A stretch of DNA of 64,000 nt. Source: a bacterium. Its GTDB lineage: Bacteria > Bacteroidota > Bacteroidia > Flavobacteriales_D > Crocinitomicaceae. The first letter of the stretch is position 1; every line of letters begins with the position of its first letter. The position numbers and the translations under genes are program-made. Of this stretch, positions 54,391 to 63,436 are shown piece after piece. The stretch covers positions 62,001 to 126,000 of the forward strand of contig JANSYQ010000004.1 in assembly GCA_024742305.1 (NCBI GenBank), given 5' to 3'. Under the pieces are notes generated by a model. That model saw only the letters and a program-made list of their open reading frames with translations. It made no database searches and had not been told where the DNA came from.

Positions 54391-55182
54391 ATGTATTTGT
54401 TAGGATTATTGCTGTCGTTAATTATTGGAATCGTTCTCGGTTTGGTGGGAGGCGGCGGATCTATTCTAACAGTTCCCTTGGTTCATTACTTTTTTGGGGA
54501 GACCTTGTTTTTAGCAACAACCTACTCTCTTTTTGTGGTTGCGGTGGCATCTTCCATTGGTGTGATTACGAGAATTCCTAAGAAGCAAATCGACTTTCGT
54601 GGAGGAATAGTTTTCGTTATTCCGAGTATGATTACCGCTTTTTTGATTCGTCGCTATGTGATGCATCTTTTTCCTATTACGTTTTCCGTTGGCGGACTTG
54701 AACTTTCTCGAGATGTTGCAATTTCTGTACTACTCATTATTGTCATGCTGTATACGGCATTTAGAACGATGTTCTCCACAAAACCACAAGCTGGAGGAAG
54801 CGTAGGAGTACCTGTTGTTATTCTATTTGGGATTTTCACAGGATTACTTAGTGGTTTTATTGGTGCCGGTGGAGGCTTTATCATCGTTCCGATATTACTT
54901 CGCATGGGCTTGGATATGAAAAAAGCGGTGGGCACATCCATGTTCATCATAGCGATTCAATCAGCGGTTGCTCTTTTAGGCGATTTCTCAGGAAAGGCGT
55001 TGCAAACAGACAATCCTATTGATTGGACCTTGCTTACACTAATCACGGTGGTTACAGTTGCAGGAGTGATTGGCGGTGGCTATTTGCAGAAGTACTTTTC
55101 TGGCAAAACCCTGCGTCAAGTCTTTAGCTACGTTCTCATTGCCGTTTCTCTTGGAATGATAATTCAATTCTCCGTAGGATAA
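54391..55182 (+). CDS. Sulfite exporter TauE/SafE family permease
   Basis: A 263-residue membrane protein with about eight helices in two related halves. Each half opens with a Gly-rich motif: GIVLGLVGGGGSILTVPLVHYFF (about 11-33) and GLLSGFIGAGGGFIIVPILL (about 152-171); the two are the signature of the TauE/SafE (DUF81) family. Members export sulfite, sulfoacetate or other small organic anions; the substrate here is not evident. It lies just before the accessory block, on the core-genome side of the tRNA. Confidence 0.92.
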   Translation: MYLLGLLLSLIIGIVLGLVGGGGSILTVPLVHYFFGETLFLATTYSLFVVAVASSIGVITRIPKKQIDFRGGIVFVIPSMITAFLIRRYVMHLFPITFSVGGLELSRDVAISVLLIIVMLYTAFRTMFSTKPQAGGSVGVPVVILFGIFTGLLSGFIGAGGGFIIVPILLRMGLDMKKAVGTSMFIIAIQSAVALLGDFSGKALQTDNPIDWTLLTLITVVTVAGVIGGGYLQKYFSGKTLRQVFSYVLIAVSLGMIIQFSVG

Positions 55183-55187
55183 TCCGT

Positions 55188-55217
55188 TTGTGATATTCCA
55201 CGGGAATAGTATATTTG
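55188..55217 (+). promoter_or_regulatory. Promoter of tRNA(CAT) (TTG-N19-TATATTTG)
   Basis: TTG at 55188-55190 and TATATTTG at 55210-55217, 19 bases apart; the same layout as the tRNA-fMet promoter. Transcription would start near 55223. Confidence 0.75.
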
Positions 55218-55255
55218 CCATCGCAGAAATTGAGGTCCTTTGATCTTTTTTTGCC

Positions 55256-55329
55256 GGTCCTATAGCTCAGTTGGTTAGAGCACCTGACTCATAATCAGGT
55301 GGTCCCTGGTTCGAGCCCAGGTGGGACCA
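55256..55329 (+). tRNA. tRNA with CAT anticodon (elongator Met or lysidine-modified Ile)
   Basis: A 74-base cloverleaf without CCA. The acceptor stem GGTCCTA pairs with TGGGACC, the discriminator is A at 55329, and the anticodon CAT is at 55290-55292 in the loop CTCATAA between CCTGA and TCAGG. Position 1 pairs normally with 72 and the anticodon stem lacks the three G:C pairs, so it is not an initiator. Sequence alone does not settle between elongator Met and Ile2 (CAT read as AUA after TilS modification). It borders the accessory block and is a likely integration site. Confidence 0.93.
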
Positions 55330-55343
55330 CTGTCAGTACTAGC

Positions 55344-55378
55344 AAGGCTTTCAAAGGTTTTCTTTGAGAGCCTTTTTA
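55344..55378 (+). terminator. Rho-independent terminator after tRNA(CAT)
   Basis: A 13-bp stem (55344-55356 with 55362-55374, one G:T pair) with a 5-base loop, ending in a T-run to 55377. Confidence 0.85.
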
Positions 55379-55384
55379 AGTGAA

Positions 55385-55407
55385 TTGCCTTTTTTTTGCC
55401 TTTTTTT
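55385..55407. repeat. Direct repeat TTGCCTTTTTTT x2 next to tRNA(CAT)
   Basis: Two copies of TTGCCTTTTTTT share one T (55385-55396 and 55396-55407), between the tRNA terminator and the element operon terminator. Short repeats in this position are compatible with recombinase arm or core sites; inference. Confidence 0.4.
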
Positions 55408-55413
55408 CGATAC

Positions 55414-55437
55414 AAAAAAAGGGGTCGAAATGACCCC
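55414..55437 (-). terminator. Rho-independent terminator of the accessory operon
   Basis: On the minus strand GGGGTC (55437-55432) pairs with GACCCC (55426-55421) around a 5-base loop and runs into seven T (55420-55414). It ends the leftward operon 32 bases after the HTH gene stop. Confidence 0.8.
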
Positions 55438-55468
55438 TAATGACCTGTTAATAACTTTTTTCAGATTT

Positions 55469-55750
55469 CTACATATACCCCTCAATTGAGACGCGATTCT
55501 TCTCCAAAAACTTATAAATCGACGTTCGACTGTATCGAATAATCTTACCAAATTGTGAGAATTCGATTTGGAAATTGTCCCTCATCTGTTGCAGTTTTCC
55601 TTTGCTTTTTACTCCTAAAATTTTCTTCGCCTCTTCCGCGCCAATCCATTCTTCTTTTTCAAAGAATTTTTTAGCTGTTTGAAAGTTTCGTATTGCTAAC
55701 TCCTCCAGCATTTTGTGAAAGGATTCTTTTTCAAAAACTATGATTTCCAT
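55469..55750 (-). CDS. Small HTH DNA-binding protein (HTH_17/excisionase-like)
   Basis: A 93-residue protein. After an N-terminal helix it has WIGAEEAKKILGVKSKGKL (about residues 35-53) and a wing-like IIRYSRTSIYKFLEKN (about 70-85), the pattern of MerR-like HTH_17 domains that bind DNA in excisionases and small element regulators. Its ATG at 55750 overlaps the 3' end of the patatin gene by 20 bases. It is the last gene before the operon terminator and the closest to the tRNA. It may direct excision or regulate the operon; direct evidence is absent. Confidence 0.8.
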   Translation of the reverse strand: MEIIVFEKESFHKMLEELAIRNFQTAKKFFEKEEWIGAEEAKKILGVKSKGKLQQMRDNFQIEFSQFGKIIRYSRTSIYKFLEKNRVSIEGYM

Positions 55751-56927
55751 GATGTATTGATTTTTGATTGAACATTAACTCTGCCATAGACCTTCCATGC
55801 AGAATTCTTTGATTAATTAATTCTTCATTTGCAACAAGCGCATTACCCAAATCCACATCCTTATGAGGGTTGATTATTACCGTATTGAATTCTCGTAATT
55901 CGCGCTTTTGTTTATCGAATAGTGCTATTTCACTATCCCACGCTTTGGACTGTCGAACGAGATCATTGACTTTAGTGAAATGTTGAATATCATTTCTGAA
56001 TATTTCGTTGAAAGCGATCTCGTAAACGGAACGCGCAGTTAATGAACCTAAGCCTTCATTATCGAATGACTGAATGTTCATTAGTTCGCTATGACAGTTG
56101 ATCACAATAATTTGATAGCTTGATTCCTTATCCTCGTTTATAAGGTGAATGAGATCGCCGAGTGGGGAGACGTTACGAACACCGCCATCCACATTATTTC
56201 GACTTGAAAGTATGTTGCCATTTTTTCTGAACCTTACCTCGCTAACTGGTTGCCAAATCATAGGCATAGATGTTGACGCCAGGACCCCTTTCACAAAGTC
56301 ATTATCTGAGATAAACTGTGAATGCTCCACGTTATGATACTCTCCTGAGTCCAACGAAACGAAGCCACAAAAGAATCGTGTTTTCTGAATTCTGCTTCTA
56401 TCTAGCAAATGACTCAATTTAAAGCGAAGCGGTGTGTTATCAGCGATACTTTTGAATCTCTTTAGGCTTGAAGAGAATTCTTGACTTAAATCTTTTAGAA
56501 TGCGCTTGAAAATTGTACTGCGCTTTTTACGAGAAAAAAGCATTGCTATTTTTTCTCGAAGAGTTGTTTTGATCTTGAATCCGGGAAGGAACTCTTCAAA
56601 CAAATGGATAAGGTTTGGTTTGAATCTTAACCTTCCGCTTGTGTCGTTGGTGTCAATGAAGTTTGACGTATAGATTTCCGATACACCGTTTTTTCCAATT
56701 CGATTAATCCAAAGGTCGTTTAATTCGGATAGTTTCCCCATGGCGGTCATAACACCATTCAATGCTCCAGTACTAACACCTGCGATTAAGTCAAAGTGCA
56801 TGGGTTCATTTCTGCCTGTAATTTTCGACCAGTTTTCGTTTAAATAATTCAATGCTCCGAGCTGGAAAGCACCATTAAAGCCTCCACCACTTAGCACCAA
56901 TGCGTATTTTATTTGTTCATTTTTCAT
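55731..56927 (-). CDS. Patatin-like phospholipase
   Basis: A 398-residue protein with the patatin signatures: the oxyanion loop VLSGGGFNGAFQLGAL (about 11-26), the nucleophile GVSTGALNG (Ser52) and the partner Asp in NNVDGGVRN (Asp near 248). Patatins release fatty acids from membrane lipids. No signal peptide is present, so it would act in the cytoplasm, on the inner leaflet. In bacteria such enzymes are known as effectors of CBASS and other defence systems, but no CD-NTase or cyclic-nucleotide receptor domain is seen here. It lies in the same operon as the methylase, helicase and RecA-like genes, 17 bases after the RecA-like gene. Confidence 0.93.
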   Translation of the reverse strand: MKNEQIKYALVLSGGGFNGAFQLGALNYLNENWSKITGRNEPMHFDLIAGVSTGALNGVMTAMGKLSELNDLWINRIGKNGVSEIYTSNFIDTNDTSGRLRFKPNLIHLFEEFLPGFKIKTTLREKIAMLFSRKKRSTIFKRILKDLSQEFSSSLKRFKSIADNTPLRFKLSHLLDRSRIQKTRFFCGFVSLDSGEYHNVEHSQFISDNDFVKGVLASTSMPMIWQPVSEVRFRKNGNILSSRNNVDGGVRNVSPLGDLIHLINEDKESSYQIIVINCHSELMNIQSFDNEGLGSLTARSVYEIAFNEIFRNDIQHFTKVNDLVRQSKAWDSEIALFDKQKRELREFNTVIINPHKDVDLGNALVANEELINQRILHGRSMAELMFNQKSIHHGNHSF

Positions 56928-56944
56928 CGTTCAGTATTTTGAAG

Positions 56945-58765
56945 TTATGCGACTGCGTTCTCGTCAAAGAAGAACATTGCTCCGCCTTGATTAAATCGTC
57001 CATTCTGTGTTGCTTGCCCTAGGTCTGTGACCTCAATAACTATGTCCACGTCATGCACGTATTCGTTTGTTCCACGGGCTTTTCCATCTTTGGTGACTTG
57101 GTGTATCTCAATGAATGCAGTATTCGGGTATTTTGCATTCAGAGCAGCCAACTGATCGGGTGTTAATCCAAAACGGGTGACGCTGTCAAGAAACACATAG
57201 TCGTAGTCACCCAGGTTTGCAGGAAGGTAGTTTGAGACACTCATATTCGGATGTTTAGATTTTGTGTCGTGAAGTTTCATTTTAAGTGTCTTACTCTTTC
57301 CTTCTTCTTTGGCAGCATACAGAACAGTCCCATGATTAGATGCCAAGTACCCTGCAAACTCTATCATCAAATAAGACTTTCCCATTTTAGGCTGTCCAAA
57401 TGTCATTGCACGAAACCCAATTTCTGGATCTCCAATAAAGTCTCTCCATTTACCCTTCAATCCAACGGTTTGAAATTTCACCTTTGAGAAGTCCATGCTG
57501 TTCATTAGGAAGCGGTCATCAGCGGCACTTTTATCGGATTGATAGTCCTGGGTAATTTGTTGAATGTCTAGTTTTTCAGGAAGACCACTTATGATCTCAG
57601 AACTAGCACAATTGCAATCAACAATACCTTGTAAGCCATTGAGTGTTCTTTCTTCGATTTCAAGAACTCCATGATTTGGATTTTTCTTTACGAAGGTTTT
57701 TAGGTTAGAAACAATTTGTTCAATTTCTGACCAGTAAGGATCACGCTTGGTAATCTTCTTTTTGGTTATCGCAGATTCGATTCGGGTTAGCAATCTACTG
57801 GCCTTAACATTCTCAACAATTCTTCCTTGGATGCCGATGTAGCTTTTGATCAGTTTTACGGACATAAGTTCGATTTCCTTTCCAAGTACTTTTAGGAACT
57901 TAACACGGGTTTTTTCTGATATGTCAGGAGCGATTTGCTGACTATCGTTATCAAACTGAGCGTGTAATTTTATTAACTCGTCTTGAACAAGAAGAATATC
58001 CTTTGCGTAGGGTGAGGTTTTACGAATTCTTCTCTCTCGAATAGATCGTTGTAGCGCGTTCACGAACAAACGAATTTGGTTTCGCGTTTTTGGTTTGTCA
58101 TGCATATTAACGTAGCGTCGAATAAATTTCAATTCGTCACTTATGACTTCTACTTTGTCGGCTTTCGGATTGACTTCGATGGTCTGTCTGCTCTTTCTTG
58201 TTGAATTGTTGCGTTTCGCATTGGTTTCTTTTGAACCGTTGGCTTTTTTGCGAGGACGTTGAGCCGATTTCGCTTTTTTTGAAATGTCACCTTTTGGATT
58301 TAAAATAAATTCTCTTCCCTCGGCTTGCTCTTTGTTCTTGTGTTCATTCAATTCTTCCTTACTAGAGTAATTGAGAAAATCCGGATCGAATGTAGGTAGG
58401 TACGTTTTAGCCCATTTTTCTGCATTCTTGTACGCTTCTTTTCCAGTAAAAAAGATTTTATCAGGGCTGAACCCCTTGTCTTTATTTCTAATTGAAATGA
58501 AAACAACTTCATGTAATTCAGCTTGAGATGCTGTTTTACTTCTTGTCGGTTTTGATTCTTTTTTGGGTTGACTCTTTATGTAATCTCCCAAAGTTTTGAA
58601 GTACATATCAACGACACGCTTAATATTCTCATTTGCATTATACTCAGCCCAATTATTAGCAGATGCTCCTTCGATTAGTTTAAACCCCTTCGAGAGTGTC
58701 GCTGGGATATTGGACTGATCCAGTTTGTTGTACTGGTCGAAATAATTCTCTTTTGTAATTTTCAT
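56945..58765 (-). CDS. RecA-like P-loop ATPase with long N-terminal domain, element-associated
   Basis: A 606-residue protein. The N-terminal 200 residues are charged and Lys/Arg-rich (a poorly ordered basic stretch at about 160-200, KKAKSAQRPRKKANGSK). A helical middle follows (about 210-390), then a compact C-terminal ATPase (about 415-606) with Walker A FGQPKMGKSYLM (about 456-467), Walker B DYDYVFLDS (about 519-527) and a later IEIHQVTKDGKARGTNE. It resembles RAD55/DnaB-type RecA folds. It starts 10 bases after the helicase stop. A DNA-handling or loader role alongside the helicase is the simplest idea; no close family is recognised. Confidence 0.75.
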   Translation of the reverse strand: MKITKENYFDQYNKLDQSNIPATLSKGFKLIEGASANNWAEYNANENIKRVVDMYFKTLGDYIKSQPKKESKPTRSKTASQAELHEVVFISIRNKDKGFSPDKIFFTGKEAYKNAEKWAKTYLPTFDPDFLNYSSKEELNEHKNKEQAEGREFILNPKGDISKKAKSAQRPRKKANGSKETNAKRNNSTRKSRQTIEVNPKADKVEVISDELKFIRRYVNMHDKPKTRNQIRLFVNALQRSIRERRIRKTSPYAKDILLVQDELIKLHAQFDNDSQQIAPDISEKTRVKFLKVLGKEIELMSVKLIKSYIGIQGRIVENVKASRLLTRIESAITKKKITKRDPYWSEIEQIVSNLKTFVKKNPNHGVLEIEERTLNGLQGIVDCNCASSEIISGLPEKLDIQQITQDYQSDKSAADDRFLMNSMDFSKVKFQTVGLKGKWRDFIGDPEIGFRAMTFGQPKMGKSYLMIEFAGYLASNHGTVLYAAKEEGKSKTLKMKLHDTKSKHPNMSVSNYLPANLGDYDYVFLDSVTRFGLTPDQLAALNAKYPNTAFIEIHQVTKDGKARGTNEYVHDVDIVIEVTDLGQATQNGRFNQGGAMFFFDENAVA

Positions 58766-58775
58766 AACCTAATTT

Positions 58776-61700
58776 TTATGCGGCGAAATCGAGCAATTCC
58801 AGCTCTAATTCGAGCGCGAGTAATTCTAATTCGAGGTTGTTTGACTCAGGAGGCATTTCCATCTTGGGAGAGGGAATGAAACAGGTTTCGTGCTTTGTAT
58901 GGTGAAATTTGAAGGATAGTAGGTAATTGAGTGCTGCAAACTCTTCTACCCGCTCCTTTATGGTTTTTGCATCTACCTGAAGCGCAGATTTTTTCGTTTT
59001 CACCTCTCGAAGTAATTCCTGCATGAATTCCGCAGATTTAAGTCTGCTCAGTTCTTTTTGAGCGACTTCGAGTTCTTTCTGAAATTCGTTGAAGACGGTT
59101 TTAAAATCACTTTCCATGGTGTAACCTCGTGATTTGAATATTGACTTCTCCGCTTTTACTAATTGTGAAGTGTAGAGTTTGAAATATTCGTAAGTCGCTA
59201 CAATTTCTCTTTTAAAATATGACTCTTTAAAATTTGAAATGCGTTTGGTTAATTGAAGAATTGTCCTGTTTTCTTGCTCCGAATTTTCAGCAAATGCTAT
59301 TAAATCATTGTAGAGGGAGTGAATGGCATTAATGTTAGATTGTACCTCCTTGGAATATTCCTTGAATTTATCGCTATCGCGATCAACAGACATCATCCAA
59401 TGCCCTCTTATCCCAGAGGTATTTGATTTGATTATTTTCAAGCACAATTCGCGATACTCTTTATAATCGCTGACCATTTGCTGGAAGTCTTTCAGAACAC
59501 TTATTTGGTATTCTTGCTTATCAATTTTGAGTTGCTGCTCTTTGATAAGTCGCTTCTTTTTTAGATTGGCAATTGCCTCCACGTCTGTTATAAGTGCGAA
59601 CTTAACTTCCTCTGGATCAAGTGATTCCAAGTCAAGTACGTTGCCACGATCTCCCTTGAACCATATATCATTGATACGTGCAGTTTTTTCTTCTAGTTTT
59701 TGGAAAACAAAGACGTCCATACTATCCTGAACCAAGGGCATTGCCACTCGAACAAATCCGAATTCATTCCCTTGTCTCCAAATTCTCCCCTCCAATTGGC
59801 GAATATCGGTCGGGTTCCAGTCAGGGTAACAATTGTAGATAACCGTTCCCTTGTTTTGTAAATCAATTCCTTCTCTGATTGTTGCAGTTCCAATGATAAC
59901 TTTGACTACTCCTGCAAGAAATGCGTCTTTAATTCCCTCTTTTCGCGTGGCAGAAATATTCGATGAAATGATTTCGACTTCATCTACTTTCATTCTCTTC
60001 CACTTTCGCCCCGTTTCGTAACCAACTTCTTTTTCCAAGTATTCCTTTATGAGCGGAAAGAAATCTTTACCACGATTCATGTAAATGATCTGCCCTGATG
60101 TACTCTCATTCCTTTTTTCATGGTATGCTTTTACAGAAGCAATGCAGTCTATGGTGTACTTGATCTTTGGGCTTTGCTCGACATACTCGAAATAATCCTC
60201 TGGGCTGCCTTCGTATAGGAAAGGGGATAAGGCATTGTTCAGCGACATATTCATCGCTCTGAATATATCGGCGGTGTTGGACTTGTCTTTTGCTGCATCT
60301 TTTGCAAATGCAGTTATCGCGTTTTGGTTTTCTCGTTGCAGAGGTGTCATCGCAAGATAGGTTAAAGTCTGCTCCGATGGCTTTAGTTTTACGATGCGAC
60401 CATTTTCGACCTTGGTCGTTCTTGGTAGATTAATTTTACACGGACGCTTTACGCCTGCTTCTTCCCCTGTTTTATAGTTGATGTGATTGTATATCAACTT
60501 TTGCAGTACTAGGCGATTATTGAAACGCTTTATGACATCTTTCGGGACAATTTCTTCGCGCTGATTTACGACGAGTTCGGTTGATTCCTGAACGAATTGC
60601 TCAAAGAAACTTTTGATGTTGGACAGCCCCATCTTTTGCATCCCGTATCGTGCCACAAGCGATAACATTGAATAGATTTCTAGTGGACTATTTGTAAAAG
60701 GAGTTGCAGTCAATAGACAAACGTTTCGCCCGAATGTTCTTTGCAAATAGTTACAAATGAAAAATGCTTTTATTCCTGTTTCGGAAGTTCTTCCCTGTAA
60801 ACCGAATCGCTTGTTTCCCTTTTTGTCTGCTTTTACCGTATCGAAGATGTTCTTGCAGCGATGTGCTTCGTCTATTACGATGTAGTCTAAACCTAGAGCG
60901 TCAATATCGAGAATAGTGCCTTTGAGTCCTAAACCAATCTTTTCGCGGTACTTGTCGTATTCAATTTCGATGTCACGTTGGCTTGCACCAACTTTCGATT
61001 GCGCTAGAATGTTTGCCAATTCATAGAACATTGATTCCATGACCTTTTGAGAGAAGCCAATTTTTTTGAAGCCTTCGTAGGTCACAATTGTGATGGATTT
61101 CTCAGGAACGGGTTTCGATAGATTGATTTTTGACGCAATATCATTGTTGAGATTGTACCACGCATTGATTGTTATTCCTGTGTTGGAAAGCACTCCTGGA
61201 ACAAAAGTTCCTGAGTCAGACTTATAACCAATGATTTCTTCTATCCACTTTTTATAAGTTGGATTTGGTACGACGATCATGGGGCGTTTGGCTTTACCGT
61301 TTTGAATAGCGTTAGCGAGGGTGACAATTGCAGTAAGCGTTTTTCCAACTCCGACATCGTAGGCAATCACTCCACTTCCTAGAGCCTCCATAAAAGCAAT
61401 GCCTTCTCTTTGAGCAGGACGAATTTCTAAATTGAATTGTTTGAACTTAGCGGACGCTTCAAACCCTACTGGTACTTTGTGGTATGCAAGACTTGATTGA
61501 CCGTTGAAGGTTCTGTTCCAAAGTAAGTCTAGTTTCTGCTGATCCTCGAAAAGAAGGGCTTCGTGCAAGAACTTTTCAAATAGAATCTCGCCTTGATTTC
61601 GAGCATTGGTTTTTCTCTCCGCTTTTTGCTCTTTGGTTAAATAATTGTCTGTAACACGATTGGCGTACAAGTAATGCTGTTTGACGTAAAACGCGCTGGA

Positions 61701-63035
61701 CTCCTCAAACTCTGACTCGTCAAGTTTTCCAAGATATTCCGCAAACATTAGGACAAGAGAAGTTGGTTCGTCATTTATAATTCCATATTCATCGCGTAAT
61801 GCAGAAACTTGAAATTCGGTGGCGAAATCTGAGATGGCTAATATTTTTGGTCGCTCAGTAGCATCAGGATTAGTAACAGTAAGTGGGGTAGGTCTATTTT
61901 CTTTGATGATTTGCAAGTGTCGCTCATAGACTTCTGTCCCGTACTTTTTGGTTATTACTTCCTGATCTTTGCGAAGTTCTAATTCACGGTCGTACATATT
62001 TCCGTAGGAATATATCGGCAAGGGAAGAAGTTCTCCATTGAGATAAAAAAGCGCACCTGCTTTTACGAGTCGATCAAGTTCTTCTGGATCTACTTTTAGC
62101 GAAGTTTTTTCAACGCGACTATCTTTTTCGTTTACGTATTTAAGTCCTTCTGCATCACGAAAAATTCGGTAAACACTACCCGAATACTCCAAAGTCTTTT
62201 TCGTTGGTCGTCCAAGAACCTTTCCAGCGGGAACAGTATGCAATTCACGAAAATGATTATCTCGAATCATTGTTTCTTTCGTAGTAATAATACTGGCAGT
62301 TGCTTCCCCTTGATTCGATGTGATGAAATATTCGTTCCATCCATTCATTGGAACACCTAAAGATTGTTTATACCATACCCACGCGACAATTTCATCGAAC
62401 GAAATTCCCTTATTGTATTCCTCGACAATGGTTTTAAAAGTGAGTTTGTCTGAGTCCTTCGCTTGCTGTTGCCTTTTGGACTTTTCGAGAACTGTTCTCA
62501 CAATTTCAGAGTTATTGTCTATTTCGGATCGCACTAACTCTCCTAGGGTTGGCAGTCCGTTGATACCATTTTTTGGTTTAGAACCCGTCTTTAACTTTGA
62601 GTTCAGTAGTTCTAATTCCAACTCTAGTGCTAATGCTTCTAATTCCATATCGTTCGATTTATTGAGTTGTGCTTCGATGGTTTCTTTAACAGTTGTTTCT
62701 GATCCTTTAACCGTTACTGGAAATGCCTGAGATGTGGTTATTTTTTCTGTGCCGGCAACATGGTCGGGATGCATTGCGAAATAGGTACTGTATCGCGTTA
62801 ATTCAACAAATGAAAGTGGCTCATTCGAGATATTCGCTTCGGTTAAGATTTTGGCTATTTCTTGATCTTGATCAAACCGCTCTGGAATGAATCCTCGTTG
62901 CAATGCACGAATTTCTATTTCAAGAGGCTTACTCTCTGATTCATCAACGAGAGTTTTGATACGTTTCAATTCTTGAATTAACCGTTCAATTAGCAATAAC
63001 CTTGCTCTATAATATATTGGCTCTTTACCATTCAT
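58776..63035 (-). CDS. Large SNF2-type DEAH helicase of methylase-helicase pair
   Basis: A 1419-residue protein. A helicase core lies in the middle: Q/I region VIAYDVGVGKTLTAIVTL (Walker A, about residue 562), DEAH box DYIVIDEAHRCKNI (about 720), LLTATPFTNSPLEI, and in lobe 2 IIGTATIREGIDLQNKG and DIRQLEGRIWRQGNEFG (motif VI, about 1083). The N-terminal 500 residues contain no clear domain but hold LEALALELELELLN (about 132-145); a matching LELELLALELELELLDFAA is the extreme C-terminus. The start overlaps the 134-residue gene by ATGA. Such giant helicases are paired with N6-adenine methylases in Bacteroidota mobile elements. Substrate is DNA; the biological role is not settled. Confidence 0.85.
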   Translation of the reverse strand: MNGKEPIYYRARLLLIERLIQELKRIKTLVDESESKPLEIEIRALQRGFIPERFDQDQEIAKILTEANISNEPLSFVELTRYSTYFAMHPDHVAGTEKITTSQAFPVTVKGSETTVKETIEAQLNKSNDMELEALALELELELLNSKLKTGSKPKNGINGLPTLGELVRSEIDNNSEIVRTVLEKSKRQQQAKDSDKLTFKTIVEEYNKGISFDEIVAWVWYKQSLGVPMNGWNEYFITSNQGEATASIITTKETMIRDNHFRELHTVPAGKVLGRPTKKTLEYSGSVYRIFRDAEGLKYVNEKDSRVEKTSLKVDPEELDRLVKAGALFYLNGELLPLPIYSYGNMYDRELELRKDQEVITKKYGTEVYERHLQIIKENRPTPLTVTNPDATERPKILAISDFATEFQVSALRDEYGIINDEPTSLVLMFAEYLGKLDESEFEESSAFYVKQHYLYANRVTDNYLTKEQKAERKTNARNQGEILFEKFLHEALLFEDQQKLDLLWNRTFNGQSSLAYHKVPVGFEASAKFKQFNLEIRPAQREGIAFMEALGSGVIAYDVGVGKTLTAIVTLANAIQNGKAKRPMIVVPNPTYKKWIEEIIGYKSDSGTFVPGVLSNTGITINAWYNLNNDIASKINLSKPVPEKSITIVTYEGFKKIGFSQKVMESMFYELANILAQSKVGASQRDIEIEYDKYREKIGLGLKGTILDIDALGLDYIVIDEAHRCKNIFDTVKADKKGNKRFGLQGRTSETGIKAFFICNYLQRTFGRNVCLLTATPFTNSPLEIYSMLSLVARYGMQKMGLSNIKSFFEQFVQESTELVVNQREEIVPKDVIKRFNNRLVLQKLIYNHINYKTGEEAGVKRPCKINLPRTTKVENGRIVKLKPSEQTLTYLAMTPLQRENQNAITAFAKDAAKDKSNTADIFRAMNMSLNNALSPFLYEGSPEDYFEYVEQSPKIKYTIDCIASVKAYHEKRNESTSGQIIYMNRGKDFFPLIKEYLEKEVGYETGRKWKRMKVDEVEIISSNISATRKEGIKDAFLAGVVKVIIGTATIREGIDLQNKGTVIYNCYPDWNPTDIRQLEGRIWRQGNEFGFVRVAMPLVQDSMDVFVFQKLEEKTARINDIWFKGDRGNVLDLESLDPEEVKFALITDVEAIANLKKKRLIKEQQLKIDKQEYQISVLKDFQQMVSDYKEYRELCLKIIKSNTSGIRGHWMMSVDRDSDKFKEYSKEVQSNINAIHSLYNDLIAFAENSEQENRTILQLTKRISNFKESYFKREIVATYEYFKLYTSQLVKAEKSIFKSRGYTMESDFKTVFNEFQKELEVAQKELSRLKSAEFMQELLREVKTKKSALQVDAKTIKERVEEFAALNYLLSFKFHHTKHETCFIPSPKMEMPPESNNLELELLALELELELLDFAA

Positions 63036-63436
63036 TCTACTTCGATTTGCGCTATTGCCGCACTTGGTGTAATTTGTTCGTGAATAACCATGGAAATGAT
63101 TCTTTGTTCAACTTTTTGATAACCTTCTTCGGTTTGAATGAGTCGGCATACTTTTGGCAGTCTCACAGAATCACACTTGTCGAGGTGTCGTTTAATTTCT
63201 AAGCGGAGTTCTTGCTCTAAGTTTTCTGAGGTTGTACCGCTCAGTTTCCCTTCTTTTTTTAGCCTGTAATCGGCGAAAGGTGTCCAAAGCTGTGTGCCTT
63301 CTAGGAGCATCGAAGCCATTGTACCTTGTTTCCAATATCCACCTGATTCAAGATCATGGATTGCCTCGTCCAAGGTGATGTCTTTCCACTTTTCTCCTTT
63401 GTCGATGAACTTTCTTTGTATGATGACTTTTTTCAT
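63032..63436 (-). CDS. Small protein between methylase and helicase, function unknown
   Basis: A 134-residue protein, start ATG at 63436 (an upstream start at 63520 would lie within the methylase gene). It begins MKKVIIQRKFIDKGEKWKDI and has no recognised motif; composition is soluble and charged. Its start overlaps the methylase stop by ATGA and its stop overlaps the helicase start by ATGA, so the three genes are tightly coupled and the proteins probably work together. It may be a specificity or adaptor subunit; inference. Confidence 0.75.
   Translation of the reverse strand: MKKVIIQRKFIDKGEKWKDITLDEAIHDLESGGYWKQGTMASMLLEGTQLWTPFADYRLKKEGKLSGTTSENLEQELRLEIKRHLDKCDSVRLPKVCRLIQTEEGYQKVEQRIISMVIHEQITPSAAIAQIEVE

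Noticed and set aside
55351-55551. A 66-codon minus-strand frame between the tRNA and the HTH gene
   Set aside because: It runs over both terminators and part of the HTH gene in another frame; its Lys/Phe-rich content follows from the T-runs.
55731-56927. CBASS system around the patatin
   Set aside because: No CD-NTase, ubiquitin-like Cap2/Cap3 or cyclic-nucleotide binding domain is present in the operon part visible.
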